Shown in pieces: positions 32,098-43,480 of a stretch of DNA of 64,000 bases (the stretch's first letter is position 1; every line of letters begins with the position of its first letter). The notes under the pieces are model-generated. The model was not told where the DNA came from. It did no database searches and saw only the letters and a list, made by a program, of their open reading frames with translations. This DNA is from Ichthyophis bannanicus (lineage: Eukaryota > Chordata > Amphibia > Gymnophiona > Ichthyophiidae). The position numbers and the translations under genes were made by a program. The stretch spans positions 74,926,662 through 74,990,661 of the forward strand of contig CM066043.1 of assembly GCA_033557465.1 (NCBI GenBank). Direction: 5' to 3'.

Positions 32098-34917
32098 ACA
32101 GGTACACTACCAAAAAACTGCCTCCAGTTTTGCAACTGATTCCTATAGATTTTGGGGTGCTGAATCCAGGAAAAATAGCCAAATGTTCCATCACGTCACG
32201 TTTTCTTGCAAAATTAGATTTCTTACCCATATAAGGAATGTTCACATAATTTCTTTTTAGCCGACTGCAGTTTATTTTCTTGGCTCAAAATAGAGGTTGT
32301 AATGGTTAACTAACTAGAAACACTCCCTCATGATATTTTAGGGTGTTTTGTATTCATTTTATACATTAACAGGACAATTGGGAGGCGGGGGGCTAAATCC
32401 AGTACTCGCGCTGGCGCATGTTCTTTCCTGTTCGCCTCGCCTCGCTCACTCGCTCGCTCAAACACGGTGGTTGCGACATGAACGTTCCTATCAAATTTCA
32501 GTTTCTTGCAAGTTCATTATTACCTTTTGTTTGCTCAGTCGTAATCCAGCTTTATTCCGAAGTGGTTCACTACAGTTGTAGTTTGCAGTGCTGTGTATTT
32601 GTGATGGCTCACAGAGCCAGAGGTTGCCTCAACTCTCCGGACAGTTTTTGTTTTATTTGTGGGGAATATACCGTGAAAAAGCAGCAGAGGAACATTTCTG
32701 CATTTATTAAAAAAGTATATTTCGCCTATTTCGGTTTGAAGTTAGGCGATCAAGACAAACCGTGGGCTCCTCACAAAGTGTGCAAGACATGTGAGGAAGA
32801 TCTACGCTTATGGATGAAAGGTAAAAAACAAGCATTTTGTTTCGGAATACCTATGATGTGGCGTGAACAAAGAGACCACAGCAGTGACTGCTATTTTTGC
32901 TCTTGCATTGTGAAGGGATACAACTTAAAAAATAAGAACGTAATAAGTTACCCCAACCTTCCCTCAGCAATTAGGCCTATGCCTCATAGCAACGAAGTAC
33001 CTGTGCCTGAACCACCAAAATCTTTGGATCATATTTGTGTGGACGGTTCTGATCATGATGAGACTCATCAGATGGCTTTTCCCGATGAGTCCAGTACTTC
33101 CGAGTTTGAAACTGAACCAGATCCGAAACCTGAACTTTTCTCTCAAGCTGAATTGAATGATTTAGTCCGGGATTTAGGACTCCCAAAAGATGCTGCCCAA
33201 CTGCTAGGTTCTCGGCTTAAACAGAAAAATCTATTGTCACCAGGAACAACTTTTTATTGGTACCGCAACCGTGAGAGACAATTTTTGAAGTATTTCAGCA
33301 AAGAGGAAGATTTGGTATTTTGCAACGATATATACGGAGTAATGGAAAAGTTTAAACTCAAGTATGATCCTGCTGAATGGCGGCTGTTCATTGATTCGTC
33401 AAAAGACAGCATAAAAGGTGTTCTTCTTCATAATGGCAACACATTCGCTTCAGTTCCTATTGCTCACTCTGTTATTCTCCAAGAAAAATACGAGAATTTG
33501 GCCCTGATTCTTCAGAAGATTCGTTATGATGAGCATAAGTGGATGATTTGTGGAGACTTTAAAATTCTATCCATGCTATTAGGGCAGCAATCCGGTTTCA
33601 CCAAATATCCCTGCTTCCTTTGCTTGTGGGATAGCCGGGCCCGCGACCTACACTGGGGGAAAAAAGACTGGCCAATTCGGGAGTATTTGAGACCCGGTGA
33701 GAAAAATGTTCTTCATGAGAGCTTGGTACCTCGTGATAAAATTCTATTACCACCTCTCCACATTAAGTTGGGTCTCATTAAGCAATTCATCAAGTCCCTT
33801 CCAAAAGATGGTGAGTGCTTTCGGTACCTTTGCTCAAAGTTCCCCCGACTTTCTGAAGCAAAGCTAAAGGAAGGAGTGTTGGCCCTGATATAAGGAAACT
33901 CATTTCAGATGGAGCATTCGCTGAAACGATGTCTGAGAAGGAAAAAGAAGCCTGGGATTCCTTCAAGGATGTTGTTCTCAAATTCTTGGGGATCAGGCGG
34001 GATGAGAACTATAAGGATATTGTTGCCAGGATGCTCAATGCCTTCAAAGAACAAGGCTGTAACATGAGCCTGAAAGTCCATTTCTTGCACTCCCATGTGA
34101 ACTACTTTCCCGAAAACCTGGGGGCGTACAGTGAAGAACAAGGTGAAAGGTTTCACCAGGACATCAAGGACGCAGAGAGAAGGTACCAAGGAAGATGGAA
34201 CACCACTATGATGGCTGATTTCTGCTGGTTGCTGCTGCGGGAAACCCCAGATGAAAAATACGCCAAGCAGCGCATCAAGAGAAGCATTCGGGGGAAGAAG
34301 AAACGGGCCCACCAGGAGATTGATTGACCCAAGAATGACTTTAAAATCTAAACTGTGTTGACAAATATCGTGTTTTTACTAAACTTTGAAATAAAAATTT
34401 GCTAGTTATTACCACAGTGTCGGATCTCATTTATTAGAATTTTATTTTCACACCATCGGGTGTTTGTCTTCATGTATTGCAATGGTGCGGTTTGCGTTTT
34501 CTGTTCTTACATACATACCTGTACAACATTTTTTGCACATTTCTTTGCTTTGCTTTGTGTCTAACCTCGCTCTTATATGCTCAATGTTTGTGCACATGTA
34601 TGTGCAGACAATTTTGCTACCATCACAGTGTGTTTTGTTGACATTACTCTATTCTTATGTGCTGCCTTGTTACAATTTTCTTTATTCTTATTTGAATAAC
34701 TACTAAACAATTAGTATAAAGAATTCATCCAAGAAACTTTTATCTCGATCGCACTCAATCTGAAACGTTCACCTCAAACTGCTAACCCAATGTAGCAAAA
34801 AATCTGTACGTGATGGAGCAAATTGGTTACCAGATTTGGATTCAGCGCACCAAAAAACGTAAAAATCAATCGAAACATTAGAGGCAGTGTAAAAAAAATT
34901 TTTTTTAGTGTACCTGT
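32098..34917 (+). mobile_element. Unclassified DNA transposon X (2,820 bp) with inverted ends
   Basis: The element interrupts CR1 coding. Its ends are ACAGGTACACT (32098-32108) and the exact inverse AGTGTACCTGT (34907-34917). The similarity extends inward for about 100 bp with gaps: GGTGCTGAATCC and CCATCACGT occur in both ends in inverse orientation. One gene in the middle is followed by AATAAA at 34390-34395. The flanks (GATTAC left, GTTATT right) show no perfect target duplication. The TIR, the single gene and the clean CR1 interruption together support a cut-and-paste element. I cannot assign it to a named superfamily. Confidence 0.8.
32604..34327 (+). pseudogene. Candidate transposase of element X, one frameshift
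   Basis: About 573 residues in two frames that join near 33885, where one or four bases are missing compared with the related copy at 46285. The start MAHRARGCLN is preferred because the conserved Cys region begins right after it; an in-frame upstream extension to 32418 is less likely. Cys pairs: C16/C19, C60/C63, C96/C99/C101, probably zinc-binding. Then FIDSSKDSIKG (D264), MICGDFKILSMLLGQQ (D318), YPCFLCLWDSRARDLHW, LLPPLHIKLGL, and CNMSLKVHFLHSH ... SEEQGERFHQDI (about 505-520) with RRYQGRW. The D-D-E-like order suggests an RNase H-fold transposase; this is inference. The product is otherwise open throughout. Confidence 0.75.
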
Positions 34918-35420
34918 GTTATTAATGGCAAGTCTGCAATCTCATATTTCAGTTCTTTCAACACCCTTGGATGTATACCATCCAGTCCAGGTGATTTGCT
35001 ACTCTTCAGTTTATCAAATAGTTGTAATACATCTTCCCGGTGTATTGATATTTCTTTCAATTCTTCCGCATTATCTCCTTTAAATACCACTTCAGTCATG
35101 GGTAACATCCCTATATCTTCTTTAGTAAAGACCAGAGCAAATTATTCATTCAGTCTCTCTGCTATGGCCTTGTCCCCTCTTAGTGCCCATTTTGCCCCTC
35201 TATCATCTAATGGTCCAACTGACACTCGCAGGTTTTTTGCTACGAACGTACTTGAAAAAGTCTTTATTATGTTTTTTTGCTTCCACAGCAAGCTTCTTAA
35301 ATTCTCTTTGCCTGCCTTATCAATGCCTTGCATCTAACTTGCTAGTGCTTGTGCTGTTTCCAGTTTTCATCATTTGGCTCTTTTTTCCATTTCCTGAAGT
35401 GATGCTTTTCTGGCAACAAT
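34918..35420 (-). pseudogene. CR1 LINE, 5' side of element X insertion
   Basis: Minus-strand coding 35108-34918 gives VLQLFDKLKSSKSPGLDGIHPRVLKEL, the start of the CR1 RT domain. 35333-35142 gives ALRGDKAIAERLNE-type linker sequence. It joins the 32097 side in order, so both flanks belong to one CR1 copy. The 5' truncation point is near 35420, where DIRS C gag coding resumes. Confidence 0.85.
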
Positions 35421-37200
35421 AGCCAGTCTCCACCAGAAGATGAGGAAAGATTTGGCTTCTTCATCTTCATCGAGGGGTGATCTCACTGAGCACCAAGTGA
35501 AAAATCTGGTGCATTGGTGTCAGAGCCCATTGAGGCATGGCATCAAGAGCAATGAGCGTCTGCATGAGCATACCTCAAAGGTGTCCTGATGGGAAGAGAA
35601 TTCATCCTTCAGGAGATTGATAGGGCACCGACAGCTGAGACCAAGCCACTGATACTCCTCTACAGATACTGGGTACATTGGTCAAAGTTGCACAGGCTCC
35701 ATTGCGTTCGGAATTGGCAGCCATGGAGAAGCACATTCTGCAAGTGCTCAAGGACTGCATCACAGCACTGTTAGCAGTTCAACATGCCGGGGACTCTGCT
35801 GCATTAACAGTGGCTACCATACAGCCAATCCTCGAAGCATGCTTTGCCTTCAAGAGAGACATGCTCCAACACAAGTGTCTGCCTGGCCAATATCCCTCTC
35901 TAGCATTTCAGGGTCCGATGCACCTTTGAAGTCTAGACGAGCATCAGTGCATCATCACTCCCAATCCTCTCAGGGCAGGAGAGAGATCCAGGCAGAAACT
36001 TCAAAGTGCTTTGAATTCCTCTCTGAGTCTGACTTAGAAGGCTGGTCACCGACATGGAATCTGAGGACTTGTCAGAGGGAAGGTCCCCAGAGCCTCCCTC
36101 AGACCCTTCTCCACCTTATGAATGATGTAAGACCCCTCCAGAGGACATGACCTTTCAAGAATTTGTAAGGGACATGGCCAAGGCCATAGCATTTTCTCTG
36201 GAGACTGAGGATGAGCCAGGGTGGAAAAGCTGGATATTCTGCAGTATTCGGCACCCATTAATGCGGTGACAGTGCCTGTGCACCGCATCCTGCATAGAGT
36301 AAAGATGAGAATATGGGAGAACTCACTCACTGTACCTCTGGTTAGTAGAAGGCTTGACTTCATGTACAGAGTTCAGAAGACTCCTGGGTTCAAGAAGCTT
36401 CAACGTCCTCACTATTTCTTGGTGGTTGAATCCACTCTAAAGAGTATCAAGAGTACCAAAACTCATTCCTCGGTGCCCCAGTGAGGGAGTCTCTGACATT
36501 GGACTGTTTAGAGAGAAGGTGTTTCCAGAGTTCCATGCTCGTAGCCCATGTGGCCACTTACCAGCTGTACATAAGCATATTCTTGAAGAACATCATGTGC
36601 GACTTGGCTGATCTGGCCCAGTTCCTTCCTCTGAAGAAATTGGATCAGTATCATTCCCTAGTGGCCCACGGCAAGGACTACTCAAAATTCATGGTCCTTG
36701 TGACCTATGATATCTTCAAGACGGCATCCAGAAATGCTTCCATAGGTATTGGCACCCAGAGACTCGCTTGGTTCCAGTCGTCAGACCTGGAACAGTTGGT
36801 GCAGAACAAGCTGACAGATGTTCTGTGCTACAGAGACAATCTCTTCAGTGAACAGGTTTCTCTAGGCACACGTCTGAGCATGCCTCCTATTGTAGGAGGT
36901 ACCAAGATGGGAACCAGAAAAAGACCCATTACCCTCTCAGGCGTAGGTACTTTCCTGGGCCCCAGACCTCCTAACCAAGCAGCCCCTCACCAACAGCAGT
37001 ATAGTGAGAAATCTCAGGAGGCCCAGCCAGCTCCTGAGCCAAAGTCTGGGGCAGAGTTATGGCTGGTTCCTTCGGAGAATAGCCAATCTTCCAGCAACTG
37101 TAATAGGAAACCCTCCAGTCAGGAGAAGGCTCTCTCTTTTTGCAAAATTATGGCGCCTCATAACCCTGAGACTCATAGATTCTACAGATCACCAAAAGCG
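35421..37200 (+). pseudogene. DIRS element C: gag-like middle and C-terminus
   Basis: Fragments align with A2/A3 gag in several frames: MTFQEFVRDMAKAI-like coding (36150-36190), HRILHRVKMRIWENSLTVPL, RRLDFMYRVQKTPGFKKLQR (36350-36400), then the open stretch 36481-37431 with ERRCFQSSMLVAHVATYQLY and GIGTQRLAWFQSSDLEQLVQ. Matching blocks in A3 are RKIFQASMLIARINSYSLY and IAARRIAWLQASNLEPWVQ. Confidence 0.8.
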
Positions 37201-38230
37201 GTTACGAGCTACATTTATTGGAACTCCCACCAAATTGCCCCCTGCAGGTGCATCATCAACCCTCTGCATCAGAATTTGCTTCAGAGAGAAATTGCTTCCC
37301 TCCTGTCAGATCTTGCAATCAAACTCATGCCACCAGAGCAAAGAGGTCTGGATTTTTATTCTAGGTATTTCCTGATTTTCCTCCCCCCCCACCCCACCCC
37401 CAGAAAACAGGGGGATACGGTCCCATCCTAGACTTAAGAGATCTGAACACCTCCTTGGTAAGAGAAAAGTTCAGAATGATTTCTCTAGTCACCCTGCTTC
37501 CTTCCCTTCAAAAAGGAGACTGGCTATGCTCTCTGGATCTGAAGGATGCGTATACCTACATACTGATACATCCAGCTCACAGGAGGTAACTCAAATTCAT
37601 CTTGGGAGGACAGCACTTCCAGTATCAAGTGTTGCCTTTTGGCCTTGCCTCTGCACCTCGCATCTTCACAAAATGCCTAGCGGTAATAGCAGTGTACCTC
37701 CGGACACTGGGGGCCCGATTCTGTCCCACATGTCCATCCCCTCTGTGCGTCTGGTCCTGTTGGGACGTCTATTCCTGCTATCCGTGGTTCCGAATGACCC
37801 CCTGGGCGTGTTTGTCTTTCCCTATCTGAACGATTGGCTGATCGAGGGTACCACTCTGGAAGGAGTCAAAGAATCAACATGATTGACCTATGAGCCATGT
37901 TGGAACTACTAGAGTTCATTGTAAATTACCCAAAGTCCCACCTTTAGCCCACCCAACAATTGGAATTCAGTGGAGCCCTGCTTGACATGACTCTGAGAGC
38001 CTTCCTACCACACAACTGACTTTACAGATTGGCAGCACTTGTCTGGGAAATTCAATTGAGTCAGTAGTAACAGCTTTCAGGATATTGACTGTGCTGGGCC
38101 ACATGGCCTCCACGGTACGTCACAACCTTGGCATGTCTCCAGATCAGGCAAGCTCAGTGGACTCGGGACTCAAAGAACCAGGCCATTGGTCGACTCTGGG
38201 ATAGTCTGTGTGTCTCTGCCCCTCTCGTTC
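37200..38230 (+). pseudogene. DIRS element C: reverse transcriptase remnant
   Basis: Recognisable pieces include GLDFYSRYFLI (compare GFYSPYFLIPKKTGG), SLDLKDAYTYILIHPAH-like coding at about 37535-37590 (motif A), VLPFGLASAPRIFTKCL (37620-37685, motif B) and FVFPYLNDWLIEG (about 37808-37850, motif C with N in place of the first D of YLDD). Stops and frameshifts are many, and a run of C and A at 37382-37402 breaks one frame. Confidence 0.8.
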
Positions 38231-38610
38231 AGTCATTATACTGGTGGCAGGCCCGGCACATCCATTAGGTGATCCTGGTGGGTGGCTTTGTGCCACCGCT
38301 TTGTTGCCAGTGGCAGGCCATGTGCTTTGGCACACATGACCTGCTGCTTCTGGGCCCCTCTGATGCAGTTTACTGTTGGAGTGGGGTCAGAAGCGGCAGG
38401 TCACATGTGTTTCAGCACATGTCCTGCTGTGGGCAACAAAGCAGTGGCAGAAAGCTGCCGCTGCTGCCGCCTATCTCCTCCTGCAAGATGGAATCGGTAG
38501 CAGCAAGGGGCAGTGGTGGCACGGCTTTGGGGTGGCATGGCATGGGGGGACAGCGCAGCCAGGTTTTCTGCCACCTCAGGCAGAAACCCTGGGCCTGCCC
38601 TGACTGTTGG
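38230..38610. other. Insertion of unknown type within DIRS C RNase H region
   Basis: The DIRS coding is interrupted between the YWWQAR stretch (about 38240) and the SKLGWRAHLNELHTQGDW stretch (38670-38730). The inserted block is GC-rich, with repeated TGCTGC/GCAGC words and a terminal CCACCTCAGGCAGAAACCCT. No coding or clear inverted ends were found. It may be a non-autonomous element fragment. Confidence 0.45.
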
Positions 38611-39670
38611 ACAGTCCACCATAATTTGTTCAAACGTCTTCCTTTCCAAATTGTTCCACCCCAAAAGGTTTTGATGACAGATGCATCCAAGTTGGGGTGG
38701 AGAGCTCATCTCAATGAATTGCACACCCAGGGCGATTGGTCCATTCAAGAGAGTCTCCATCAGATCAGCTTCTTGGAACTAAGAACCATGGCAAACGCTT
38801 TCCGAGACTGACCGGCCAACCAAATTATTCCGAGTCAGACGACAATCAGGTCACAATGTTCTACATCAATAAGCAGGAAAGAATGGGTTTGTACCGCATG
38901 TGTTTAGAAGCAGTCAGGCTGTGGAAGTTCGTCATCGCGCATGGGATGGACTTTAGAGCCATCTACCTGTCAGGTGAGAAAAACACTCTGGCAGACAGAG
39001 TTGAATCCTCCAGTTGCACAAGTGGATGCTGGACAGTGAAGTTGCGATTCACATCTTTCGCGAGTGGGGCACTCCCTCAATAGATCTGTTCACCACCCCA
39101 CAGAATGCCCAGATGGGTTAGTTCTGCTCCATAGTAAGATCACACAGCAGAGTAGTATCAGATGCTTTCCTTCTTCATTAGGGGAAGGATCTTCTGTTTG
39201 CTTATTCTCCAATACCTCTCATTGCAAAGACCCCTCTGAAGTTTAAAACAGACAGCAGCATGATGATTCTTATCGCTCCCTACTGGCCCAGACAGCCTTG
39301 GTTTCCTCTCCTGCTGCAGCTCTCCAGTCTTCGAGCCGCTATGGCTCAGCCATGCGCCCGATCTCATAACACAAGAGGGCGAGATGATGATGCACCCCAA
39401 CATCCGATCCTTGGTTCTCATGGCGTGGATCTTGAGAGGGTAATGTTGTCTCAGCTCAGCCTGCCGGATGGTGTAACTGAAGTCCTTTTGACCTCCCGGA
39501 GAGCCTCTACGAGAAAGTGTTACTCTTGCCAAATGGAAGAAGTTTGCTGTCTGGTGTGTGGGCCAGGCCCTAGATTCTTTCGTGTGTTCCACATAAAAAC
39601 TGCTTAAATATCTTCTACACCTCTCTGAGTCTGGACTTACATAAGATTGCCACTGTGCAGAGAGTTGATA
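38610..39670 (+). pseudogene. DIRS element C: RNase H, downstream domain and start of recombinase
   Basis: RNase H pieces: VLMTDASKLGWRAHLNE, FLELRTMANAF, DDNQVTMFYINKQE, EKNTLADRV. The downstream region gives MILIAPYWPRQPWFPLLLQ (39260-39320). Recombinase N-terminal coding follows (LAKWKKFAVWCVGQALDSF and LLKYLLHLSESGLT, to about 39640). The rest of the recombinase is missing: a palindromic MITE and an RTE LINE follow, and the DIRS sequence does not resume. Confidence 0.8.
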
Positions 39671-39675
39671 TAGAA

Positions 39676-39893
39676 CATCTCTAGTTGGTGTGACTGCTCA
39701 GAAATCTCAAACCAAACATGGCTGTGCTCTGGGTAGATGCACTTCTGGGCAGCAGACTATAGCATCCGGCTTTTAAAAGCAGCTGCTTACTTAGAAGCCA
39801 GATGCTTATAGTGTGCTGCACAGCAGTGCATCTACCCAGAACACAGCCATGTTTGGTTTGAGATTTCTGAGCAGTCACACCAAGTAGAGATGG
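39676..39893. mobile_element. 218-bp palindromic MITE
   Basis: The left arm starts CATCTCTAGTTGGTGTGACT at 39676 and the right arm ends with its inverse (GTCACACCAAGTAGAGATGG) at 39893. The arms stay complementary through ATCTCAAACCAAACATGGCT to near 39770, with a ~15-bp loop around TTTTAAAAGCAGCTGC. The TA inside CTCTAGTTGG/CCAAGTAGAG may be a TA duplication as in Tc1/mariner elements, with inner ends TTGGTGTGACTG. The class is inferred; no coding. Confidence 0.7.
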
Positions 39894-39937
39894 CTCACTC
39901 TAGGAATTGTGCACTGACCTTACCCTCACTCATGTTG

Positions 39938-40270
39938 TTAAGTGCCGTCGAGTCGGAGTCGACTCATGGCGACCCTCTGGATAGCTATCCTAAATTGTGT
40001 TCGGTCTTCAGTCAGGTGGCTCATTGTTGACAGACTGGTACCCGAAGCTGTTGTTGTTGTATCGATCCATCTCATTGCTGGCCTTCCTCTTTTGCGTTGA
40101 CCTTCTATCTTGCCAAGCATGATGTCTTTTTCTAATGTTCTCTCTCTTCGCATGATGTGTCCAAAGTATGAAAGTCGAAGTCTTGTCATCTGAGCTTCTA
40201 AAGAAAGCTTAGGTTTGATCTCCTCTAGTACCGACTGGTTTGTTCTTCGGGCAGTCCATGGTATACACAT
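39938..40270 (-). pseudogene. RTE LINE C-terminal domain
   Basis: 110 residues including LRLSYFGHIMRRERTLEKDI, MLGKIEGQRKRGRPAMRWID and TQFRIAIQRVAMSRLRLDGT. This is the conserved RTE/BovB C-terminus (LGKIEG..RRGR..MRW.D), ending the ORF just before the 3' tail. Confidence 0.88.
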
Positions 40271-40468
40271 TATTCACCGCCAACACCATAATTCAAAGGC
40301 ATCAATTTTCTTCCTGTCTGTCTTTTTCACTGTCCAGCTTTCACATCCATATAATGTTATTGAAAATACCATGGCTTGAACAAGTCGAATCTCTGTATGG
40401 AGAGAGACATCTCTGCTCTTGAGAATCTTACCTAGGTCTTTCATAGCCATTCTACCAAGAGCAATGCG

Positions 40469-41902
40469 TCATTTGATTTCTTGACTGCTTGTTGCTTCTT
40501 TATTGATAGTTGATTCAAGTAGGTTAAAGTTGTTCACAATTTCAATTTCTTCTCCTTCAACGATGAACCTGTTGATTATACCAGTTGTCATGATCTTTGT
40601 CGTCTTTACATTAAGGTGCAGGCCCATTTTGAGACTATGTTCTTTGATTGTGAGAAGCAAATGTTTCAGATCATCTTCACTTTCAGTCAGTAATGTAGTA
40701 TCAGCATAGCGAAGGTTGTTGATGTGTCTTCCACCAATCTTCACACCTCTGTTGTCTTCATACAATCCTGCTTCTCTGATGATTTGTTCTGCATATAAAT
40801 TAAACAGGTAGGGGGAAAGTATGCAGCCTTGTCTTACACCTTTGCTTATTTTAAACCATTCTGTTTCTCCTTGCTACGTTTGAACTGTTGCTTCTTGATC
40901 AATGTACAGATTGTGCAAGAGAACGATCAGGTGTTCTGGTATACCCATGCTTCTTAATGTGGCCCAGAGTTTCTCATGGCTTACACAGTCAAAAGCCTTG
41001 CTATAGTCGATAAAGCACAAATAGATATCCTTTTGGTATTCTTTAGTCTTTTCAAGGATCCATCTCACATCCGCAATGGTGTCTCTCGTTCCTTGCCCTT
41101 TCCTGAACCCTGCTTGTACTTCAGGTAGTTCTTGTTCCAGGTATGGTTGTAGTCTCTTTTGAATAATCTTCAGTAGAATCTTGCTGGCATGTGGGATCAG
41201 AGCGATTGTTCGATAATTTCCACAGTCAGTTGGATCACATTTCTTTAGTATTGGTATAAACACAGATCTTTTCCAGTCAGTTGGCCATGATGTTGTCTTC
41301 CATATTTCTTGGCAGAGCCTTGTAAGTATGGTAACAGCTGCATCAGATTGCTGCAATACCTCTATAGGAATGCCATCAATGCCTGGTGCTTTGTTCTTTG
41401 ATAAGGCTTTCAATGCTGCTTCAACTTCTTCTTTCATCACCAATGGTTCCCGATCATAAGGTACAGGTTGAAACGGCTGTTGGTCCACTTGATCTTTATC
41501 ATATAAAAACTCGGTATATTCCTTCCACCTTTTCTTGATCTTCTCAGCATCATTCAACATAGAACCTTGAGCATCTTGTAATATTCCAATTCGAGGCTGG
41601 AACTTTTTCTTTAACTCTCGTAGCTTTAGGAAAGCCGATCTTGTTCTTCCTCTAATAGTTTCTGCTTCTATTTCCTTGCATCCGTCGTTGTAGTACTTTT
41701 CCTTGTCCTGTCTTGCTGCACGTTGGAAATCTCTGAGTTCTGCGATTCTTTCTCCTCTGGCTTTAGCTTCTCTGCGTTTCTGGGCAATTTTCAGAGTTTC
41801 TTCTGTCATCCGTTTTGGCCGTTTTTGCTTTTTCACCTTTTGTAGACTTCTCGCTTTCTTCCAACACAACCTTCTTGATGTCATTCCATAACTTGATGTC
41901 AT
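40469..41902 (-). pseudogene. RTE LINE reverse transcriptase domain
   Basis: 41902-40874 (342 residues, open) holds the linker (KKRWKEYTEFLYDKDQVDQ), NKAPGIDGIPIEVLQQ, FIPILKKCDPTDCGNYRTIA, AGFRKGQGTRDTIADVRWIL and CFIDYSKAFDCVSHEKLW (motif A). 40765-40469 gives GGRHINNLRYADTTLLTES: motif C is YADT in place of YADD, so the catalytic pair is damaged. A stop and small indels separate the two. Confidence 0.9.
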
Positions 41903-41910
41903 TCACATAA

Positions 41911-42133
41911 CCCTATATATAGCTGCATTTAGTGGCATTGTACATAGTTATCATGTTTCCCTGTTCAAGAAACCTGTTTAATGTTTATCCAAGTTTATTT
42001 TACCTGTTTATAGTAAGCACAGATCAATTAATTGAGACGTGTGGTTTATATGTTCACTGTGAACCGCGCTGATGTCGAATAGCGCGGTATAAAAGAAACT
42101 GTAAATAAATAAAATAAATAAAAATAAATAAAT
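41911..42133 (+). repeat. L2-like LINE 3' end inserted in RTE LINE
   Basis: Plus-oriented, ending with GAACCGCGCTGATGTCGAAT, AGCGCGGTATAAAAGAAACT and an (AAATA)n tail. It is flanked by ATAACT-like words (41887-41892 and 42131-42136). The RTE coding reads KLWNDIKK on one side and NDRAPEEL on the other, so the insert is clean. Confidence 0.8.
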
Positions 42134-42149
42134 AACTCTTCCGGAGCTC

Positions 42150-43359
42150 TGTCATTTGTATCTAAAGCAGCAAATCGATTTTGCAGGCAGTCTTTAAATT
42201 CCAGTGGTATATTCTCAAGGTCATATTTTGCTGCATTCATGAGTGGTTTGCTCTTTTTCAACTTTAGCTTGAGTTTGCATACTAGTAGTTGATGATCTGT
42301 ACCACAGTCAGCTCCAGGTTTTGTCTTTGTTGATGTTATAGAGCTTTTCCATCGTTGACTTCCACAGATGTAGTCAATTTGATTTTTATACAATCCATTG
42401 GGTGAAGTCTATGTGTAGTGTCGCCGCTTGTGTTGCTGGAAGAAGGTGTTTGAGATGAATAAATCATTGGTCTTGCAGAATTCTATCAGTCTTTCTCCAG
42501 CTTCATTTCTGTTGCCAAGTCCATATTTTCCATCTACTTTGCCGCCTTCTTTGTTGCCAACTTTTGCATTCCAGTCACCCATGACTATCAGGATATCCTG
42601 TTTGCATGTTCTGTCAATTTCAGCTTGTACTTGTTCATAGAACTCTTCAATTTCATTCTCTTCTGCAGCTGTTGTTGGGGCATATACTTGAATTATAGTT
42701 GTGTTGATAGGCAATCCTTGTAGACGAATAGAGATTAAGCGTTCGCTGACTGCATTGTATTTCTTTACAGTTCTTGCAAGTTTCTTCTTTATTATAAATG
42801 CAACACCATTTCTTCTTTGTCTTTCATTTCCAGCATAGTAGACCATGTGATCATCTGATGCAAAGTGCCCGATGCCAGTCCATTTCAGTTTGCTGACACC
42901 CAACAGATCAAGTTGTACACGTTCCATTTCATTCTTGACCACCTCTAACTTCCCTTGGTTCATGCTTCGTACGTTCCATGTTCCAATGTGTAAGACATCT
43001 TTACAGCTTCTGACTCTCATTTCATGCGCAGCTACATCAGCAGTCAGACTTCCCGAGGGCTTTGATCCAACCACATCATAAATGCTGGCTTTACTCTGAA
43101 AAGTCTTCAGCTCCTCCCCAGTAGCTAGTTGAGTGCTTTCCAACCTGGGGGTCTTATCTTCCAGCACCATAGCACAATTTGTTTTGTTGTAACTATCCAT
43201 TGGGTTTTCATGGCAAGATACAGAAGTAGATTGTCGGGCCTTTCTTTCGCGCAGTTTAAGTTTGGTGGTGTTGCCGTTGTCACAAAAATGTGATCCTCCG
43301 CCGTCAACACTATCCCATTCTGCTGCTGCCCAGATGGGTGGTTTGTCTTGGTCTGGCAC
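42150..43359 (-). pseudogene. RTE LINE apurinic endonuclease domain
   Basis: 43359-42409 is open for 316 residues and includes HIGTWNVRSMNQGKLEVVKN (endonuclease start), LLGVSKLKWTGIGHF, TTIIQVYAPTTAAEENE, LIVMGDWNAKVGN and FFQQHKRRHYT. After one stop, 42393-42150 continues with NQIDYICGSQRWKSS and ADCGTDHQLLVCK (the final D-H of the APE fold). The E-to-K change in the SELKWTG box (here SKLKWTG) removes a conserved acidic residue. Confidence 0.88.
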
Positions 43360-43480
43360 CTCAGCTGAGACCTGTCCATCTTGGGAGACCCTGCCAGTAG
43401 TTAAACTACCGATAGTTTAGCTCTCAGCATCACTGATGCACGCAAGCCCTCACAGCACGACAAGCTGCAAACCTCACTCA

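Larger units (their letters stand above)
39934..43480 (-). mobile_element. RTE-type (BovB-like) LINE, nearly full length, decayed
   Basis: Read on the minus strand it has endonuclease, RT and C-terminal parts in order. The 3' end is at the GTGCCGTCGAGTCGGAGTCG block (39941 on), characteristic of RTE/BovB tails. An L2-like 3' fragment (about 41911-42133) splits it. The 5' end is near 43480. Confidence 0.88.

Noticed and set aside
39643..39665. AGATTGCCACTGTGCAGAGAG shared (one mismatch) with 44719-44739
   Set aside because: Only about 21 bases match and the flanks do not. It may be chance or a tiny repeat fragment; not enough to call a feature.
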